From the NCBI GenBank assembly GCA_035310145.1, contig DATGEL010000006.1:1-45773 (forward strand): a DNA stretch of 45,773 bases, read 5' to 3'. This document shows positions 7,004-15,900 of this stretch, in pieces. The notes below the pieces were generated by a model, which did not search any database, was not told where the DNA came from, and saw only the letters and a program-made list of their open reading frames with translations. Both the position numbers and the translations under genes were made by a program. Position 1 is the stretch's first letter, and every line of letters begins with the position of its first letter. The stretch is from Dehalococcoidia bacterium (GTDB lineage Bacteria > Chloroflexota > Dehalococcoidia > CAUJGQ01).

Positions 7004-7037
7004 CGCGGCAGCGCCGCCCCTGGGCGGCGCTGCCGCG
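7004..7037. terminator. Strong hairpin between convergent genes
   Basis: Two perfect 16-base arms (7004-7019 and 7022-7037, CGCGGCAGCGCCGCCC and its complement) are separated by only two bases. It sits 25 bp after the lipoprotein stop and 28 bp after the end of the convergent MFS gene, the place for a bidirectional terminator. A long T run is missing on either side, so termination may rely on the hairpin alone or on other factors. Confidence 0.65.
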
Positions 7038-7065
7038 TTGCTGACCGCGCGATGCTGGCCGCGGC

Positions 7066-8703
7066 TCACGACGCGGCGCGGTCAAGCTCCTCCAGTAGCT
7101 CGACCGGCTCGGCCGCAAGCTGCAGCGGCGCTGCTTGCGGCGCGGCGCCGGCCACTCCCGGACGGGAGGGCAGCAGCGCCAGCGCCAGCACGGCGCCGCC
7201 CGCGGCGACCGCGCCGGCGACCAGGCAGCCGCCGGCGAGGCTGTGCAGGAACGCGTTTGTGGCCGCATCGCTCAGCCGCTGCGCCGGCAGGGCCAGCCCG
7301 GCCTGGGCGATGTTGTGCGCGGCGACGAGCGCGCCGCCGATCGATCCCCTGGCCGCGGCGACCGCAGCCGGTGACAGGCCGGAGGGCAGCGTTGAACCCA
7401 GCCGGCTGGTGTAGAGCGAGGCGGAGACGCTGCCGATTACGGCCACGCCCAGCGTGCCGCCGAACAGCCGCGTCGCGTCGTTGACGGCGGAGCCGACGCC
7501 CGCCTTCTCCTTGGAGACGACGCCCATGATCGCTTCCGTCGCCGGCGCGCTGGTCAACCCCATGCCCGTGCCGAGCGCCAGCATCTGCGCCGCGATCGTG
7601 GTGTAGGAGGTCGTGCTCGATCCGCTCGCGGACCACAGCAGCCCGGCGCTGAACAGCAGCAGGCCGGCGCCGACGATCGCCTTGTTGCCGAAGCGCACGG
7701 CGAGGCGGGTGCCCAGCACCGAGCCGGCCGCAAGCGAGATGGCGACCGGCAAGAGGCGCACGCCGGTGCCCAGCGGGCTGTAGCCCTTCACGAACTGGAA
7801 GTACTGCGTGATCAGGAAGACGAAGCCCTGCAGCGCGAAGAAGGCGATCGTCACGGAGCCGCTCGCCGCGGTGAAGCGCAGGTTGCGGAAAAGGTCGACA
7901 TCCAGCATCGGCTGCGCGATGCGGCGCTCGGCGACGACGAAGGCGGCGAGCAGAGCCAGGCCGCCGGCCAGGGCGCTGAGCGTGCGCGCCGAGCCCCAGC
8001 CCCAGTCGGGCGCCTCGATTACGCCGAGCACGAGCACGGCCATGCCGGTCGCGGAGAGCAGGAAGCCGCGCCAGTCCAGCGGCGGCGTCGCGGGATCGCG
8101 CGATGGCGGCACGGCCCAGGCGATCAGCGCGGCGACCAGGCCGGCCACCGGCACGAGGAAGAGGAAGACACTGCCCCACCAGTAATGTTCGAGCAGCCAG
8201 CCGCCCACGATCGGGCCGGTGGCGACGCCGAGGCCCGTGGTCGCGCCCCAGAAGCCGATGGCGCGAGCGCGCTCCTTGCGCTCGGTGAAGACGTTGGCGA
8301 GCAGCGAGAGGGTGGCGGGAAAGATCAGGGCGGCGCCGAGGCCCATCACCGCGCGGGCGGCGATCAGCTGGTGCGCCGACTGGCTGAGCGAACCGGCGAG
8401 GCTGGCAGCGGCGAACACGCCCAGCCCCGCCAGCAGGGTGCGCTTGCGGCCGATGCGGTCGCCGAGGCTGCCGGCGGCCAGCACCAGCGCGGCGAAGACC
8501 AGGTTGTAGGCATCGACGACCCACTGCAGATCGGTGGTGGTGGCGGAGAGCTTCCGCACGATCGTCGGCAGCGTGACGTTCACGATCGTCACGTCCACAC
8601 TGATAATGTAGGCCGCGAGGCAGAGGGCGAAGAGGATCAGCCCGCGGCCGCGCCCGGCGCCGCTCCGCTGCGGCTGCCGGTCCACAACTGCAATCCGTGC
8701 CAT
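7066..8703 (-). CDS. MFS drug exporter, DHA2 (14-helix) family
   Basis: The ATG at 8703 follows GGAGGG at eight bases. The 545-residue protein shows the features of the EmrB/QacA group: SVDVTIVNVTLPTI in helix 1 (motif D1-like), WVVDAYNLVFAALVLAAGSL, the GDRIGRKRTL loop (motif A), and GAALIFPATLSLLANVF with IGFWGATTGLGVATGPIVGG (motif C of exporters). Hydrophobic segments fit 14 helices, and a hydrophilic tail ends in a glutamate-rich stretch. Such proteins expel drugs, dyes or fatty acids using the proton gradient. It is divergent from an HxlR regulator, with two matching operator-like sites between the starts, so it is probably repressed by that regulator and induced by its substrate. Confidence 0.9.
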   Translation of the reverse strand: MARIAVVDRQPQRSGAGRGRGLILFALCLAAYIISVDVTIVNVTLPTIVRKLSATTTDLQWVVDAYNLVFAALVLAAGSLGDRIGRKRTLLAGLGVFAAASLAGSLSQSAHQLIAARAVMGLGAALIFPATLSLLANVFTERKERARAIGFWGATTGLGVATGPIVGGWLLEHYWWGSVFLFLVPVAGLVAALIAWAVPPSRDPATPPLDWRGFLLSATGMAVLVLGVIEAPDWGWGSARTLSALAGGLALLAAFVVAERRIAQPMLDVDLFRNLRFTAASGSVTIAFFALQGFVFLITQYFQFVKGYSPLGTGVRLLPVAISLAAGSVLGTRLAVRFGNKAIVGAGLLLFSAGLLWSASGSSTTSYTTIAAQMLALGTGMGLTSAPATEAIMGVVSKEKAGVGSAVNDATRLFGGTLGVAVIGSVSASLYTSRLGSTLPSGLSPAAVAAARGSIGGALVAAHNIAQAGLALPAQRLSDAATNAFLHSLAGGCLVAGAVAAGGAVLALALLPSRPGVAGAAPQAAPLQLAAEPVELLEELDRAAS

Positions 8704-8719
8704 GAGCGGTTCCCTCCGT

Positions 8720-8748
8720 TTGTGCAGGTGTGCAGTAACTAGTATGAT
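8720..8748 (+). promoter_or_regulatory. Candidate promoter of the HxlR gene
   Basis: TTGTGC (8720-8725) and TATGAT (8743-8748) are 17 bp apart, a reasonable housekeeping-type promoter facing the regulator gene. Operator copy 1 overlaps the -10 element, so a bound repressor would block polymerase. On the other strand, TTGCAT and TAGCCT 17 bp apart near 8763-8791 could serve the exporter gene. Confidence 0.45.
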
Positions 8749-8754
8749 GCTAGT
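8738..8754. promoter_or_regulatory. Operator-like dyad, copy 1
   Basis: ACTAG and CTAGT are perfect five-base arms around TATGATG. The 17-bp site recurs 34 bp downstream with 14 of 17 bases identical, so both probably bind the same dimeric protein, most simply the HxlR-family regulator encoded next to them. Sites of HxlR-type regulators often have the pattern ACT...AGT. Confidence 0.6.
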
Positions 8755-8771
8755 AACAGGCTACGGCATCG

Positions 8772-8788
8772 ACTAGCACGATGCAAGT
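8772..8788. promoter_or_regulatory. Operator-like dyad, copy 2
   Basis: ACTAGCACGATGCAAGT matches copy 1 at 14 of 17 positions; its right arm is imperfect (CAAGT instead of CTAGT). It ends 17 bases before the GTG start of the regulator, so binding here would also block the leader. Centre-to-centre distance to copy 1 is 34 bp, slightly more than three helical turns. Confidence 0.55.
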
Positions 8789-8805
8789 TACTGGGAGTGG
8801 CAAAA

Positions 8806-9279
8806 GTGCGGCGGAAGAGCTTTGCCGAGATGTCGTGTCCCATCGCCCGCACGCTGGACGTCGTGGGCGAGTGGTGGACGTTGCTGATCATCCGCGACGC
8901 GCTGGTCGGCGCCCGCCGCTTCGACGAGTTCCGCCAGTCGGGCATCGCGGACAACATCCTCAGCGCGCGGCTCGACCTGCTGGTGCGCGAGGGCATTCTT
9001 GAGCGGCGGGCCTACCAGCTGCACCCGCCGCGCCACGAGTACCTGCTGACCGACAAGGGCTACGACCTGCTGCCGGTCGTCGTCAGCCTCGGCATGTGGG
9101 GGCTGAAGTGGACGGAGGGGCCGAAGGATCCCCCGCGCTTCCTGCACCGCCGCTGCGACGGCGAGGTGACGCCGAACTTTCTCTGCGCCGGCTGCGGCGA
9201 GACGGTGCAGCCGCGCGAGATCCGCGTCGAGCGCGCCAGGTGGATGGCAGCGCCCGCCGCGGCGCCGGCCGGCGGCTGA
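8806..9279 (+). CDS. HxlR-family winged-helix regulator
   Basis: I choose the GTG at 8806 because GGGAG lies eight bases upstream; a GTG at 8797 would overlap that site. The 157-residue protein begins MRRKSFAEMSCPIARTLDVV, the typical HxlR opening with its redox-capable cysteine (residue 11), then GEWWTLLIIRDAL and the recognition region RRFDEFRQSGIADNILSARL. The wing is in RRAYQLHPPRHEYLLTDKG. A C-terminal extension of about 40 residues carries a C-x2-C pair (CAGCGE) plus another cysteine, possibly a small metal-binding knuckle seen in some members. It is divergent from the MFS exporter and probably controls it and itself. Confidence 0.9.
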   Translation: MRRKSFAEMSCPIARTLDVVGEWWTLLIIRDALVGARRFDEFRQSGIADNILSARLDLLVREGILERRAYQLHPPRHEYLLTDKGYDLLPVVVSLGMWGLKWTEGPKDPPRFLHRRCDGEVTPNFLCAGCGETVQPREIRVERARWMAAPAAAPAGG

Positions 9280-9330
9280 CCTCGCCGCGCCCGGCCGCTC
9301 CCCGGCGGCAGGTATACCCTGGAGAATGCC

Positions 9331-10302
9331 TCAGGGCGCGGCGCGGCCGAGCGCGTCGAGCCGCTCAAGCTGCTCGGGCGTGAGCTGAAGATCGGCGGCG
9401 GGCGCGTTCGTTTCCAGCTCGGCAACCGTCTCCGGGCCGATGATCGCGCTGGTCACGCCGGGGCGGGAGAGCAGCCAGGCGAGCGCGAGCTGCGCCGGCG
9501 GGCGTTCCCATGCGCCGGCCAGGCCGTCGAGCTGCCGCGCGAGGTTGACCTGTTCCGCGGTGAAGCCCGTGCCACCCCAGCGCCGGCTGCCGGCGATCGG
9601 CCGCCGGACCGTTTCCATGCCGGCCAGCAGGCCGCCGGCGAGCGGGCTGAAGACGGTGATGCCGAGGCCGAAGCGCAGGCAGGCGGGCACGTGCTCGCGC
9701 TCGATGCCGCGCTGGGCCAGGTTGTAGGGCAACTGGCAGCAGACCGGCGCGTGCAGTCCCAGCCGCTCGCAGATCCCCAGCGCCTCGGCCGTCTGCCAGG
9801 CGGGAAAGGTGGAGAGCGCGGCGTAGCGGACTGTGCCGGCGCGCACCAGGTCGTCGAAGGCGCGCAGCGTCTGATCGAGCGGCGTGTCCGGGTCCGGGTG
9901 GTGTGCGTAGTAAAGATCGATATAGTCCGTGCCCAGCCGCCGCAGGCTCTGCTCGACCTGCTGCACGATGTGCCGGCGCGAGAGGCCGCGATCGGTCGGG
10001 CCGGGCCCGACCGGCTCCATCACCTTCGTCGCCAGCACCACCCCGGCGCGATGCCCCGCCAGCGCCCGGCCGAGCAGCTCCTCGGCGGAGGCGCGCTGTG
10101 CCGCGGGCGGCGCCCCCGGCCGGTCGAAGCGCGGCTGATTGCCGTAGGAGTTGGCGGTGTCGAAGAAGCTGATGCCGAGGTCGAGCGCCCGCTGCACCAG
10201 CCGCCCGCACTCCTCCGCCAGCGGCGCCACGCCGAAGGTGGCCGTGCCGAGACAGAGGCGCGAGACGCGCACGCCACTGGCGCCAAGAACCTGGTGCTTC
10301 AC
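9331..10302 (-). CDS. Aldo/keto reductase
   Basis: The 323-residue protein is a typical single-domain TIM-barrel reductase. The catalytic tetrad is visible: Asp and Tyr in FFDTANSYG (about residues 46-54), Lys in LATKVMEP (about 92), and His in LYYAHHPD (about 135). The NADPH-binding C-terminal part is present (SAIIGPETVAELETN). It belongs to the group of YghZ/Tas-like or voltage-gated-channel-beta-like reductases, which act on small aldehydes; the physiological substrate cannot be told. It starts with GTG only six bases after the end of nuoN and on the same strand, so it is probably transcribed as the last gene of the complex I operon, with no obvious strong ribosome-binding site of its own. 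Confidence 0.9.
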   Translation of the reverse strand: MKHQVLGASGVRVSRLCLGTATFGVAPLAEECGRLVQRALDLGISFFDTANSYGNQPRFDRPGAPPAAQRASAEELLGRALAGHRAGVVLATKVMEPVGPGPTDRGLSRRHIVQQVEQSLRRLGTDYIDLYYAHHPDPDTPLDQTLRAFDDLVRAGTVRYAALSTFPAWQTAEALGICERLGLHAPVCCQLPYNLAQRGIEREHVPACLRFGLGITVFSPLAGGLLAGMETVRRPIAGSRRWGGTGFTAEQVNLARQLDGLAGAWERPPAQLALAWLLSRPGVTSAIIGPETVAELETNAPAADLQLTPEQLERLDALGRAAP

Positions 10303-10308
10303 CGCCCG

Positions 10309-11790
10309 CTACCGCACCTGCGCATCGCTGCCGTTGTGCTGCGGGCCAACGTGCTGCGCGATGCTGCCGTTGGGGAAGAGCGGCGCGATCGCCTTGTCCG
10401 TGCCCTTCACCAGCGGCATGGGGTAAAGACCGACGAAGAAGACGCCCAACGTGAGCAGGCCGATCGCCCCCACGAGGATCGGCGACGGGTGCACGCGCGC
10501 GGACGGACTCTTGTCGCCGGCAAGGTAGAGCTGCTTGATCACCAGCAGGTAGTAGTAGAGCGAGATCATGCTGTTGACCACGCCGAAGCCCGCCAGCCAG
10601 AGCAGATCGTGGTTCGCGCCGGCCTGGAACAGGAAGAACTTGGTGAAGAAGCCGGCGAACAGCGGCATACCGGACAGCGAGAATAAGCCGATCGTCAGCA
10701 CTAAAGCCAGGAACGGCTGGCGGTCGGCCATGCCGGCGTAGTCCGGGATCTCGTCGATGCCGGTCTGGTTGAAGATCGCGATCACCGCGCCGAAGACGAC
10801 CAGGTTGGTGATGATGTAGCCGGCCAGGTGGAAGAGCACGGCGCTGGCCGAGTCCGGCGCCATCGCGGCGATGCCGATCAGCAGGTAGCCGACCTGGCCG
10901 ATGCTCGAATAGGCGAGCAGCCGCTTGATGTTGTGCTGCTGGATGGCGACGAGGTTGCCGAACGTCATCGTCGCCGCCGAGAGGATCGCCACCAGCCACT
11001 TCCACTCGTCCAGGCGCGGGCCGAAGGCGGTGCTGAACAGGCGCAGCAAGAGCGCGAAGCCCGCGGCCTTCGAGGTGATCGAGAGGAAGGCGGTGATCGG
11101 CAGCGGCGCGCCCTCGTAGGCGTCGGGGGTGGCCATGTGGAAGGGCACGGCGGCGATCTTGAAGCCGATGCCGGTGAGAATCAGCACGATGCCCATCAGC
11201 AGGCCGAGGTCGCCGCTTGCGGGCAGGTTCTGGGCGATGCCGGCGTAGCTGGTCGTCTTGGTCACGCCGTAGACGAGGCTGACGCCGTAGAGAAACATAG
11301 CCGAGGCGAAGGCGCCGAGCAGCACGTACTTCAGCCCCGCCTCGTTCGACTTGCGGTCGTACTTGGCGAAGGCGATCAGCACGTAGAGGCTGAAGCTGAT
11401 CAACTCCAGCGAGATATAGGCGGTGAGCAGCTCGGTGGCGGCGGCCAGGCCGATCGCGCCCGCCGTGCCCAAAAGCAGCACGCCGAAATACTCGCCGCCG
11501 TTGCGCAAAAACTTGCGCACGTACTGCGCCGAGAGGATGCAGAGGAAGACGGCCGCGCCAAGAAAGAGCACGCGGAAGAAGAGCGTGTAGTGGTCGACCT
11601 GGAAGATGCCGCCGAACGACTCGTCCGTCCGCGCGTAGGCGAAGGAGCCGGCGAGGATGCCCGCCGCGCCCAGCGCCGCGATGTAGCCGACGATGTCCTT
11701 ACGGAGTTGTGGGAACCACAGCTCGATCGCGATCACGATGAAGGCGAGGCCCACCAGGCAGTACTCGGGGATCAGGAGCGTGTAGTTCAT
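10309..11790 (-). CDS. nuoN: NADH-quinone oxidoreductase subunit N
   Basis: The start at 11790 overlaps the nuoM stop by ATGA and is preceded by AGGAG; the open frame extends further upstream but that part lies in nuoM. The 493-residue protein is an antiporter-like membrane subunit with about 14 hydrophobic helices. Typical signatures are the glutamate in TAYISLELISFSLYVL, the lysine in LTGIGFKIAAVPFHMATPDAYEGAP, and LAYSSIGQVGYLLIG with the discontinuous helix region. It belongs to the proton-pumping arm of complex I and ends the nuo gene series. Confidence 0.95.
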   Translation of the reverse strand: MNYTLLIPEYCLVGLAFIVIAIELWFPQLRKDIVGYIAALGAAGILAGSFAYARTDESFGGIFQVDHYTLFFRVLFLGAAVFLCILSAQYVRKFLRNGGEYFGVLLLGTAGAIGLAAATELLTAYISLELISFSLYVLIAFAKYDRKSNEAGLKYVLLGAFASAMFLYGVSLVYGVTKTTSYAGIAQNLPASGDLGLLMGIVLILTGIGFKIAAVPFHMATPDAYEGAPLPITAFLSITSKAAGFALLLRLFSTAFGPRLDEWKWLVAILSAATMTFGNLVAIQQHNIKRLLAYSSIGQVGYLLIGIAAMAPDSASAVLFHLAGYIITNLVVFGAVIAIFNQTGIDEIPDYAGMADRQPFLALVLTIGLFSLSGMPLFAGFFTKFFLFQAGANHDLLWLAGFGVVNSMISLYYYLLVIKQLYLAGDKSPSARVHPSPILVGAIGLLTLGVFFVGLYPMPLVKGTDKAIAPLFPNGSIAQHVGPQHNGSDAQVR

Positions 11791-13412
11791 AGCGCGGACT
11801 CCTGTCCCAGCGTGGCGCGGCGATGCTCGATCAGCCAGGAGACCGGCGGCGCGCCCGGCGGCGCGTGTGGCTTGACATTGCCGGCGCCCAGGCCGACCGA
11901 GCACTGGCCGTTGGGGCAGATCGCCGGGATGCCGCGCAGCCCCTGGGCGATGCGGTCGACGAAGGGGCTGGGCCAGAGGCCCATGAAGACGATCGCCCCC
12001 GCCAGCAGCCCGCCGGCCATCGTCTCCATCGGCAGCAGGTCGCGCAGACCGGACCAGCGCACGTTGAACGGTCCGAAGAAGGCGAAGCTGAACATGCGCA
12101 GGATGTAGGTCGCCGTGATCAGCGCCGAGAAGACGCCGAGGGCGCCGAACAGCGGATAGGTCTTAAACGTACCGACGAAGATGTTGAACTCCGCCACAAA
12201 GCCGGAGAGTAAGGGTAAGCCGAGCGAGGCGAAGCCGGCTAAAGTGAAGAAGGCGACGAAGCGCGGCATCTTGTGGATCAGGCCGCCAAAGGCGCGCAGA
12301 TCGCGCGTGTGCGCCTGGTCGTAGACGGAGCCGATCATGGCGAAGAAGAGCGCCGTCATCACGCCGTGGCTGAACATCTGCAAGACGGCGCCGTTGACGC
12401 CGATCGGGTTCAGCGTGGCCAGGCCCATCAGCACGTAGCCCATGTGGCTGACGCTGGAGAAGCCGGTCATCAGCTTCCAGTCGCGCTGCACCGTGGCGGA
12501 GAAGGCGCCGTAGAGCGCGGCCGTGGTGCCCAGCACCATCAGCGCGGGCATCCAGAAGCGGGCGCCGTCGGGGAACATCTGGATGCCCAGGCGCAGGATA
12601 CCGAAGGCGCCCAGCTTCATCAGCACGCCGGCGTGCAGCATGGAGACGGCCGTGGGCGCCGCCGCGTGGCCGTCCGGCGACCAGCCGTGGAAGGGCCAGA
12701 GTCCGGCCAGCACGCCGCAGCCGATCATGATGAAGGGGAAGAAGGTCTTCTGGAAGCCGGGCGAGTAGGCGTGCTTCCACAGCGTGGGCAGGTCGAAGGT
12801 GCCGGCGCCGGCCTCGTTGAAGATCGCGATGATGGCGATGAAGATCGCCACCGAGGCGGCGACCAGCATCATCGTCAGCTTCATGCCGCCGTAGGTCTTG
12901 TCGCGGTTGGCGCCGTAGGGCGCGGGGCCGCTGCCCCAGACCACGATCAGCAGGTACATCGGCAGCACGGCCAGCTCGTAGAAGAAGAAGAAGAAGAACA
13001 GATCCAGCGAGACGAACGTGCCGAACACGCCCGACGACAGCACGAAGAGCAGGATGAAGAAGTCTTTGTTGCGGTAGTCGATCTTGAACGAGACCCAGGT
13101 GCCCGCCAGGGTGACGATGCCGTTGAGCAGGATCAGCGGCGCGGCGATGCCGTCCACGCCGAGGTGCAGCGTGATGCCGTTATTGCCCAGAAAGGCGGCG
13201 TTGGAGAGCCAGTCCCAGCGCAGCTCGCCCTGGATACCGCCGTCGGAGATGTTGTAGGCGATGAAGGTGAGCAGCGCCAGCACGAACATCGCCAGCGCCG
13301 CGAGCACAGCAACCGTGCGCACGACGTTGATCATGCGCCCCGGCACGGCCGTCAGCACAAGGGCCGCACCCCACGGCACCAGCACGAGCGCCAGCAGCAC
13401 TCCCCCAGCCAT
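11787..13412 (-). CDS. nuoM: NADH-quinone oxidoreductase subunit M
   Basis: A GAGGAG site precedes the ATG at 13412. The 541-residue protein shows the antiporter-like fold of NuoM: FFFFFFYELAVLPMYLLIVVW with the essential glutamate, LAGLWPFHGWSPDGHAAAPT with conserved proton-path residues, and VSMLHAGVLMKLGAFGILRL with the key lysine. GFSSVSHMGYVLMGL is also diagnostic. The C-terminal tail beyond the last helix is somewhat long and proline-rich. It is one of three large proton-translocating subunits and is translationally coupled to nuoN. Confidence 0.95.
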   Translation of the reverse strand: MAGGVLLALVLVPWGAALVLTAVPGRMINVVRTVAVLAALAMFVLALLTFIAYNISDGGIQGELRWDWLSNAAFLGNNGITLHLGVDGIAAPLILLNGIVTLAGTWVSFKIDYRNKDFFILLFVLSSGVFGTFVSLDLFFFFFFYELAVLPMYLLIVVWGSGPAPYGANRDKTYGGMKLTMMLVAASVAIFIAIIAIFNEAGAGTFDLPTLWKHAYSPGFQKTFFPFIMIGCGVLAGLWPFHGWSPDGHAAAPTAVSMLHAGVLMKLGAFGILRLGIQMFPDGARFWMPALMVLGTTAALYGAFSATVQRDWKLMTGFSSVSHMGYVLMGLATLNPIGVNGAVLQMFSHGVMTALFFAMIGSVYDQAHTRDLRAFGGLIHKMPRFVAFFTLAGFASLGLPLLSGFVAEFNIFVGTFKTYPLFGALGVFSALITATYILRMFSFAFFGPFNVRWSGLRDLLPMETMAGGLLAGAIVFMGLWPSPFVDRIAQGLRGIPAICPNGQCSVGLGAGNVKPHAPPGAPPVSWLIEHRRATLGQESAL

Positions 13413-13456
13413 CGTCTCTCCTCAGTCGCCCCCGTCGGCGCCGGCCCTGGCCGGTC

Positions 13457-15517
13457 CTAGACAACGCCCTGCGTCGCAAAGGCGATGATCGCCAGCACCA
13501 CCACGCCGCCCGCGATCGCCAGCGCGTAGTTGGGAATCTTGCCCGTCTCGCTCAGCTTCAACTCGTAGCCGGTGAAGCCGGTGATGTCGGCCGAGCCGTC
13601 CACGCCGGTGTCGTTCACCACCTGGCGGTCGAACCACGAGATCACGCGGCCGAAGCCGAGCACCACGCGGTCGATGATCGCCTGGTACATCTCGTCGAAG
13701 TAGAACTTGTGGCGCAGCAGGTCGTAGAGATCGGGGAAGTGCGCCGCCACCCGCGCGGCCCGCTCACCCAGCCCCCACCAGTAGTAGCCGGCGACGAAGA
13801 AGCCCAGCAGGCCGGCGATCGTCGCGCCCACGGCCAGGCCGCCATTGATGCTGAGCACCTCGCCCTCGGCGCCGAACGGGATGACGAACCGGCCGATGCC
13901 GCCGGGGAAGCCGAGCGCCTTGCCGATCCCCTCGAAGGCCACCCAGCCGGCCGCGATCGAGAGCAGGCCAAGTGCGATCAGCGGCAGCAGCATGCTGGGC
14001 GGCGACTCATGCGCGTGGTTGTAGATGTGGCGCACGCGCGGCCTGCCGAAGAAGGTGAGGATGATCATGCGCAGCGTGTAGATGCCGGAGAGCAGCACCC
14101 AGAGCAGCAGCAGAACCAGGTAGATCGCGTTCTGGTGGTCGAAGACGCTCTTCAGCACCTCGTCCTTCGACCAGAAGCCGGCCAGCGGCGGAATACCGGC
14201 GTTCGCCAGCCCGGCGACGAGGAAGGTGATGAAGGTGATCTTCATCTTCGGCGCCAGGCCGCCCATCTCGGGCATCTCCTGCGTGCCGGTGGCGTGGATC
14301 ACGGAGCCGGCGCCCAAAAAGAGCAGCGCCTTGAAGAAGGCGTGCGTCATCAGGTGGAACATGGCGCCGGTGAGGGCGCCGGCGCCCAGCGCCGCCATCA
14401 TGAAGCCCAAATTGCTGATCGTGGAGTAGGCGATGACCTTCTTCAGGTCGGTCTGCACGATCGCGATCAGCGCAGCCATCAGCGCCGTGACCACGCCGAT
14501 AATCAGCACCACGGTCGTCGCACCCTGCGCCGCCTCGAAGATCGGCAACGTGCGGGCGACCAGATAGATGCCGGCCACGACCATCGTCGCCGCGTGGATC
14601 AGGGCCGAGACGGGCGTGGGGCCTTCCATCGCGTCCGGCAGCCAGACCTGGAAGGGCACCTGCGCCGACTTGCCCATCGCGCCGAGGAAGAGGAAGAGCG
14701 TGGCGACGGTGAGGTAGCCGCCGCTGAGGCCGTTGGTATGGTTGACGGCGGCGGTGATGATCGTCTGCACGTCGAAGGTGCCGGTGGCGCGCCAGAAGAG
14801 GATGATGCCGATCAAAAAGCCGACGTCGCCGGCGCGGGTGGTGACGAACGCTTTCTTCGCCGCCTCGACCGCCGAGCGCCGCTCGATGTAGAAGCCGATC
14901 AGCAGGAAGGAGCAAACGCCGACCAGCTCCCAGCAGACGTACATCAAGAGGAAGTTGTCGGCCAGGACCAGCGTCATCATCGCCGCGGCGAACAGCGAGA
15001 GCACGGCGAAGAACCAGCCATAGCGCGCCTCGCCGTGCATGTAGCCGGTGGAGTAGATGTTGACCATCAGCGCGACCGTCGTGACCACGGCCAGCATCAC
15101 GAGCGCGATCGGGTCGACGAAGAAGCCGACGCGCAGGCCGAAGTTGCCGACGTTCAGCCAGTCGAAGGAGTTATCGAAGCCGGCGAGCGGGCCGCCGGCG
15201 GTGCGTGTCAGGTAGTCGTGCAGCAGGAAGAAGAACGCCGTGAAGGCGGCGGTGATGGCGAAGATGCCGACCCAGTCGCCCTTGCGCGGCAGGTAGTTGC
15301 GCACCAGCGCAAGGATCACGAAGGCGCCGCCGCACAGCGCCGGCAGCAGCCAGGCGCTGTAGACGCTGAAGCTCTTCAGGCCGAGGATGACGGCCGTGAT
15401 CGCCGCGACGATGCCGAGCACGATCGTGCCGGCAACGGCGACCTGCCAGTCCCACGCCGTGGGATGCTCGCGCCGAAAGCGGAGGGCGGATGCGGGCAAG
15501 GGCATCGGCAGCAGCAC
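13457..15517 (-). CDS. nuoL: NADH-quinone oxidoreductase subunit L
   Basis: The 686-residue protein is the largest antiporter-like subunit. Core signatures include FFVDPIALVMLAVVTTVALMV near residue 130, MYVCWELVGVCSFLLIGFY with its glutamate, and the segments FQVWLPDAMEGPTPVSALIH and IHAATMVVAGIYLVAR. The C-terminal region contains the long lateral helix and a final membrane anchor (YALAIAGGVVVLAIIAFA). The start is taken as GTG at 15517; a later ATG four codons inside is possible, and neither has a strong ribosome-binding site. It lies 44 bp upstream of nuoM. Confidence 0.95.
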   Translation of the reverse strand: MLLPMPLPASALRFRREHPTAWDWQVAVAGTIVLGIVAAITAVILGLKSFSVYSAWLLPALCGGAFVILALVRNYLPRKGDWVGIFAITAAFTAFFFLLHDYLTRTAGGPLAGFDNSFDWLNVGNFGLRVGFFVDPIALVMLAVVTTVALMVNIYSTGYMHGEARYGWFFAVLSLFAAAMMTLVLADNFLLMYVCWELVGVCSFLLIGFYIERRSAVEAAKKAFVTTRAGDVGFLIGIILFWRATGTFDVQTIITAAVNHTNGLSGGYLTVATLFLFLGAMGKSAQVPFQVWLPDAMEGPTPVSALIHAATMVVAGIYLVARTLPIFEAAQGATTVVLIIGVVTALMAALIAIVQTDLKKVIAYSTISNLGFMMAALGAGALTGAMFHLMTHAFFKALLFLGAGSVIHATGTQEMPEMGGLAPKMKITFITFLVAGLANAGIPPLAGFWSKDEVLKSVFDHQNAIYLVLLLLWVLLSGIYTLRMIILTFFGRPRVRHIYNHAHESPPSMLLPLIALGLLSIAAGWVAFEGIGKALGFPGGIGRFVIPFGAEGEVLSINGGLAVGATIAGLLGFFVAGYYWWGLGERAARVAAHFPDLYDLLRHKFYFDEMYQAIIDRVVLGFGRVISWFDRQVVNDTGVDGSADITGFTGYELKLSETGKIPNYALAIAGGVVVLAIIAFATQGVV

Positions 15518-15560
15518 GTGTTCACCACTCCGGGGCGTAATCGGGCGAGGCCGCGCGGGC

Positions 15561-15869
15561 CTACCACTTGAGCAGATCGACCTCGTCCACGTTGGCCGTG
15601 CGTTCGTTGCGGTAGACGCGCAGGATGATCGCCAGCGCGAGGCCCGCCTCCGCCGCGGCCACCACGATCACGAAGATCGCGAAGACGAGCCCGACGACTT
15701 TGTCGGGCGCCAGATAGACGGCGAAGGCGATGAAGTTGATGTTGACCGCGTTCAGCATCAACTCGACGGACATCAGGATCAGCACCGCGTTGCGGCGGGC
15801 CAGCACGCCGTATACGCCGAGCGAGAAGAGCAGGGCGCTCAGCACCAGCACCTGTTGCAACGGGATCAT
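15561..15869 (-). CDS. nuoK: NADH-quinone oxidoreductase subunit K
   Basis: This 102-residue, three-helix membrane protein matches NuoK in length and in its signature VYGVLARRNAVLILMSVELMLNAVNINF, which contains the conserved membrane glutamate near residue 36. The second conserved glutamate is in VVAAAEAGLALAIIL. NuoK forms part of the proton channel next to NuoJ. The gene lies 31 bp after nuoJ and 43 bp before nuoL, all on the minus strand. Confidence 0.95.
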   Translation of the reverse strand: MIPLQQVLVLSALLFSLGVYGVLARRNAVLILMSVELMLNAVNINFIAFAVYLAPDKVVGLVFAIFVIVVAAAEAGLALAIILRVYRNERTANVDEVDLLKW

Positions 15870-15900
15870 CGCGGTCGGCTCTCCTGCGGTTCTGTCGGAC

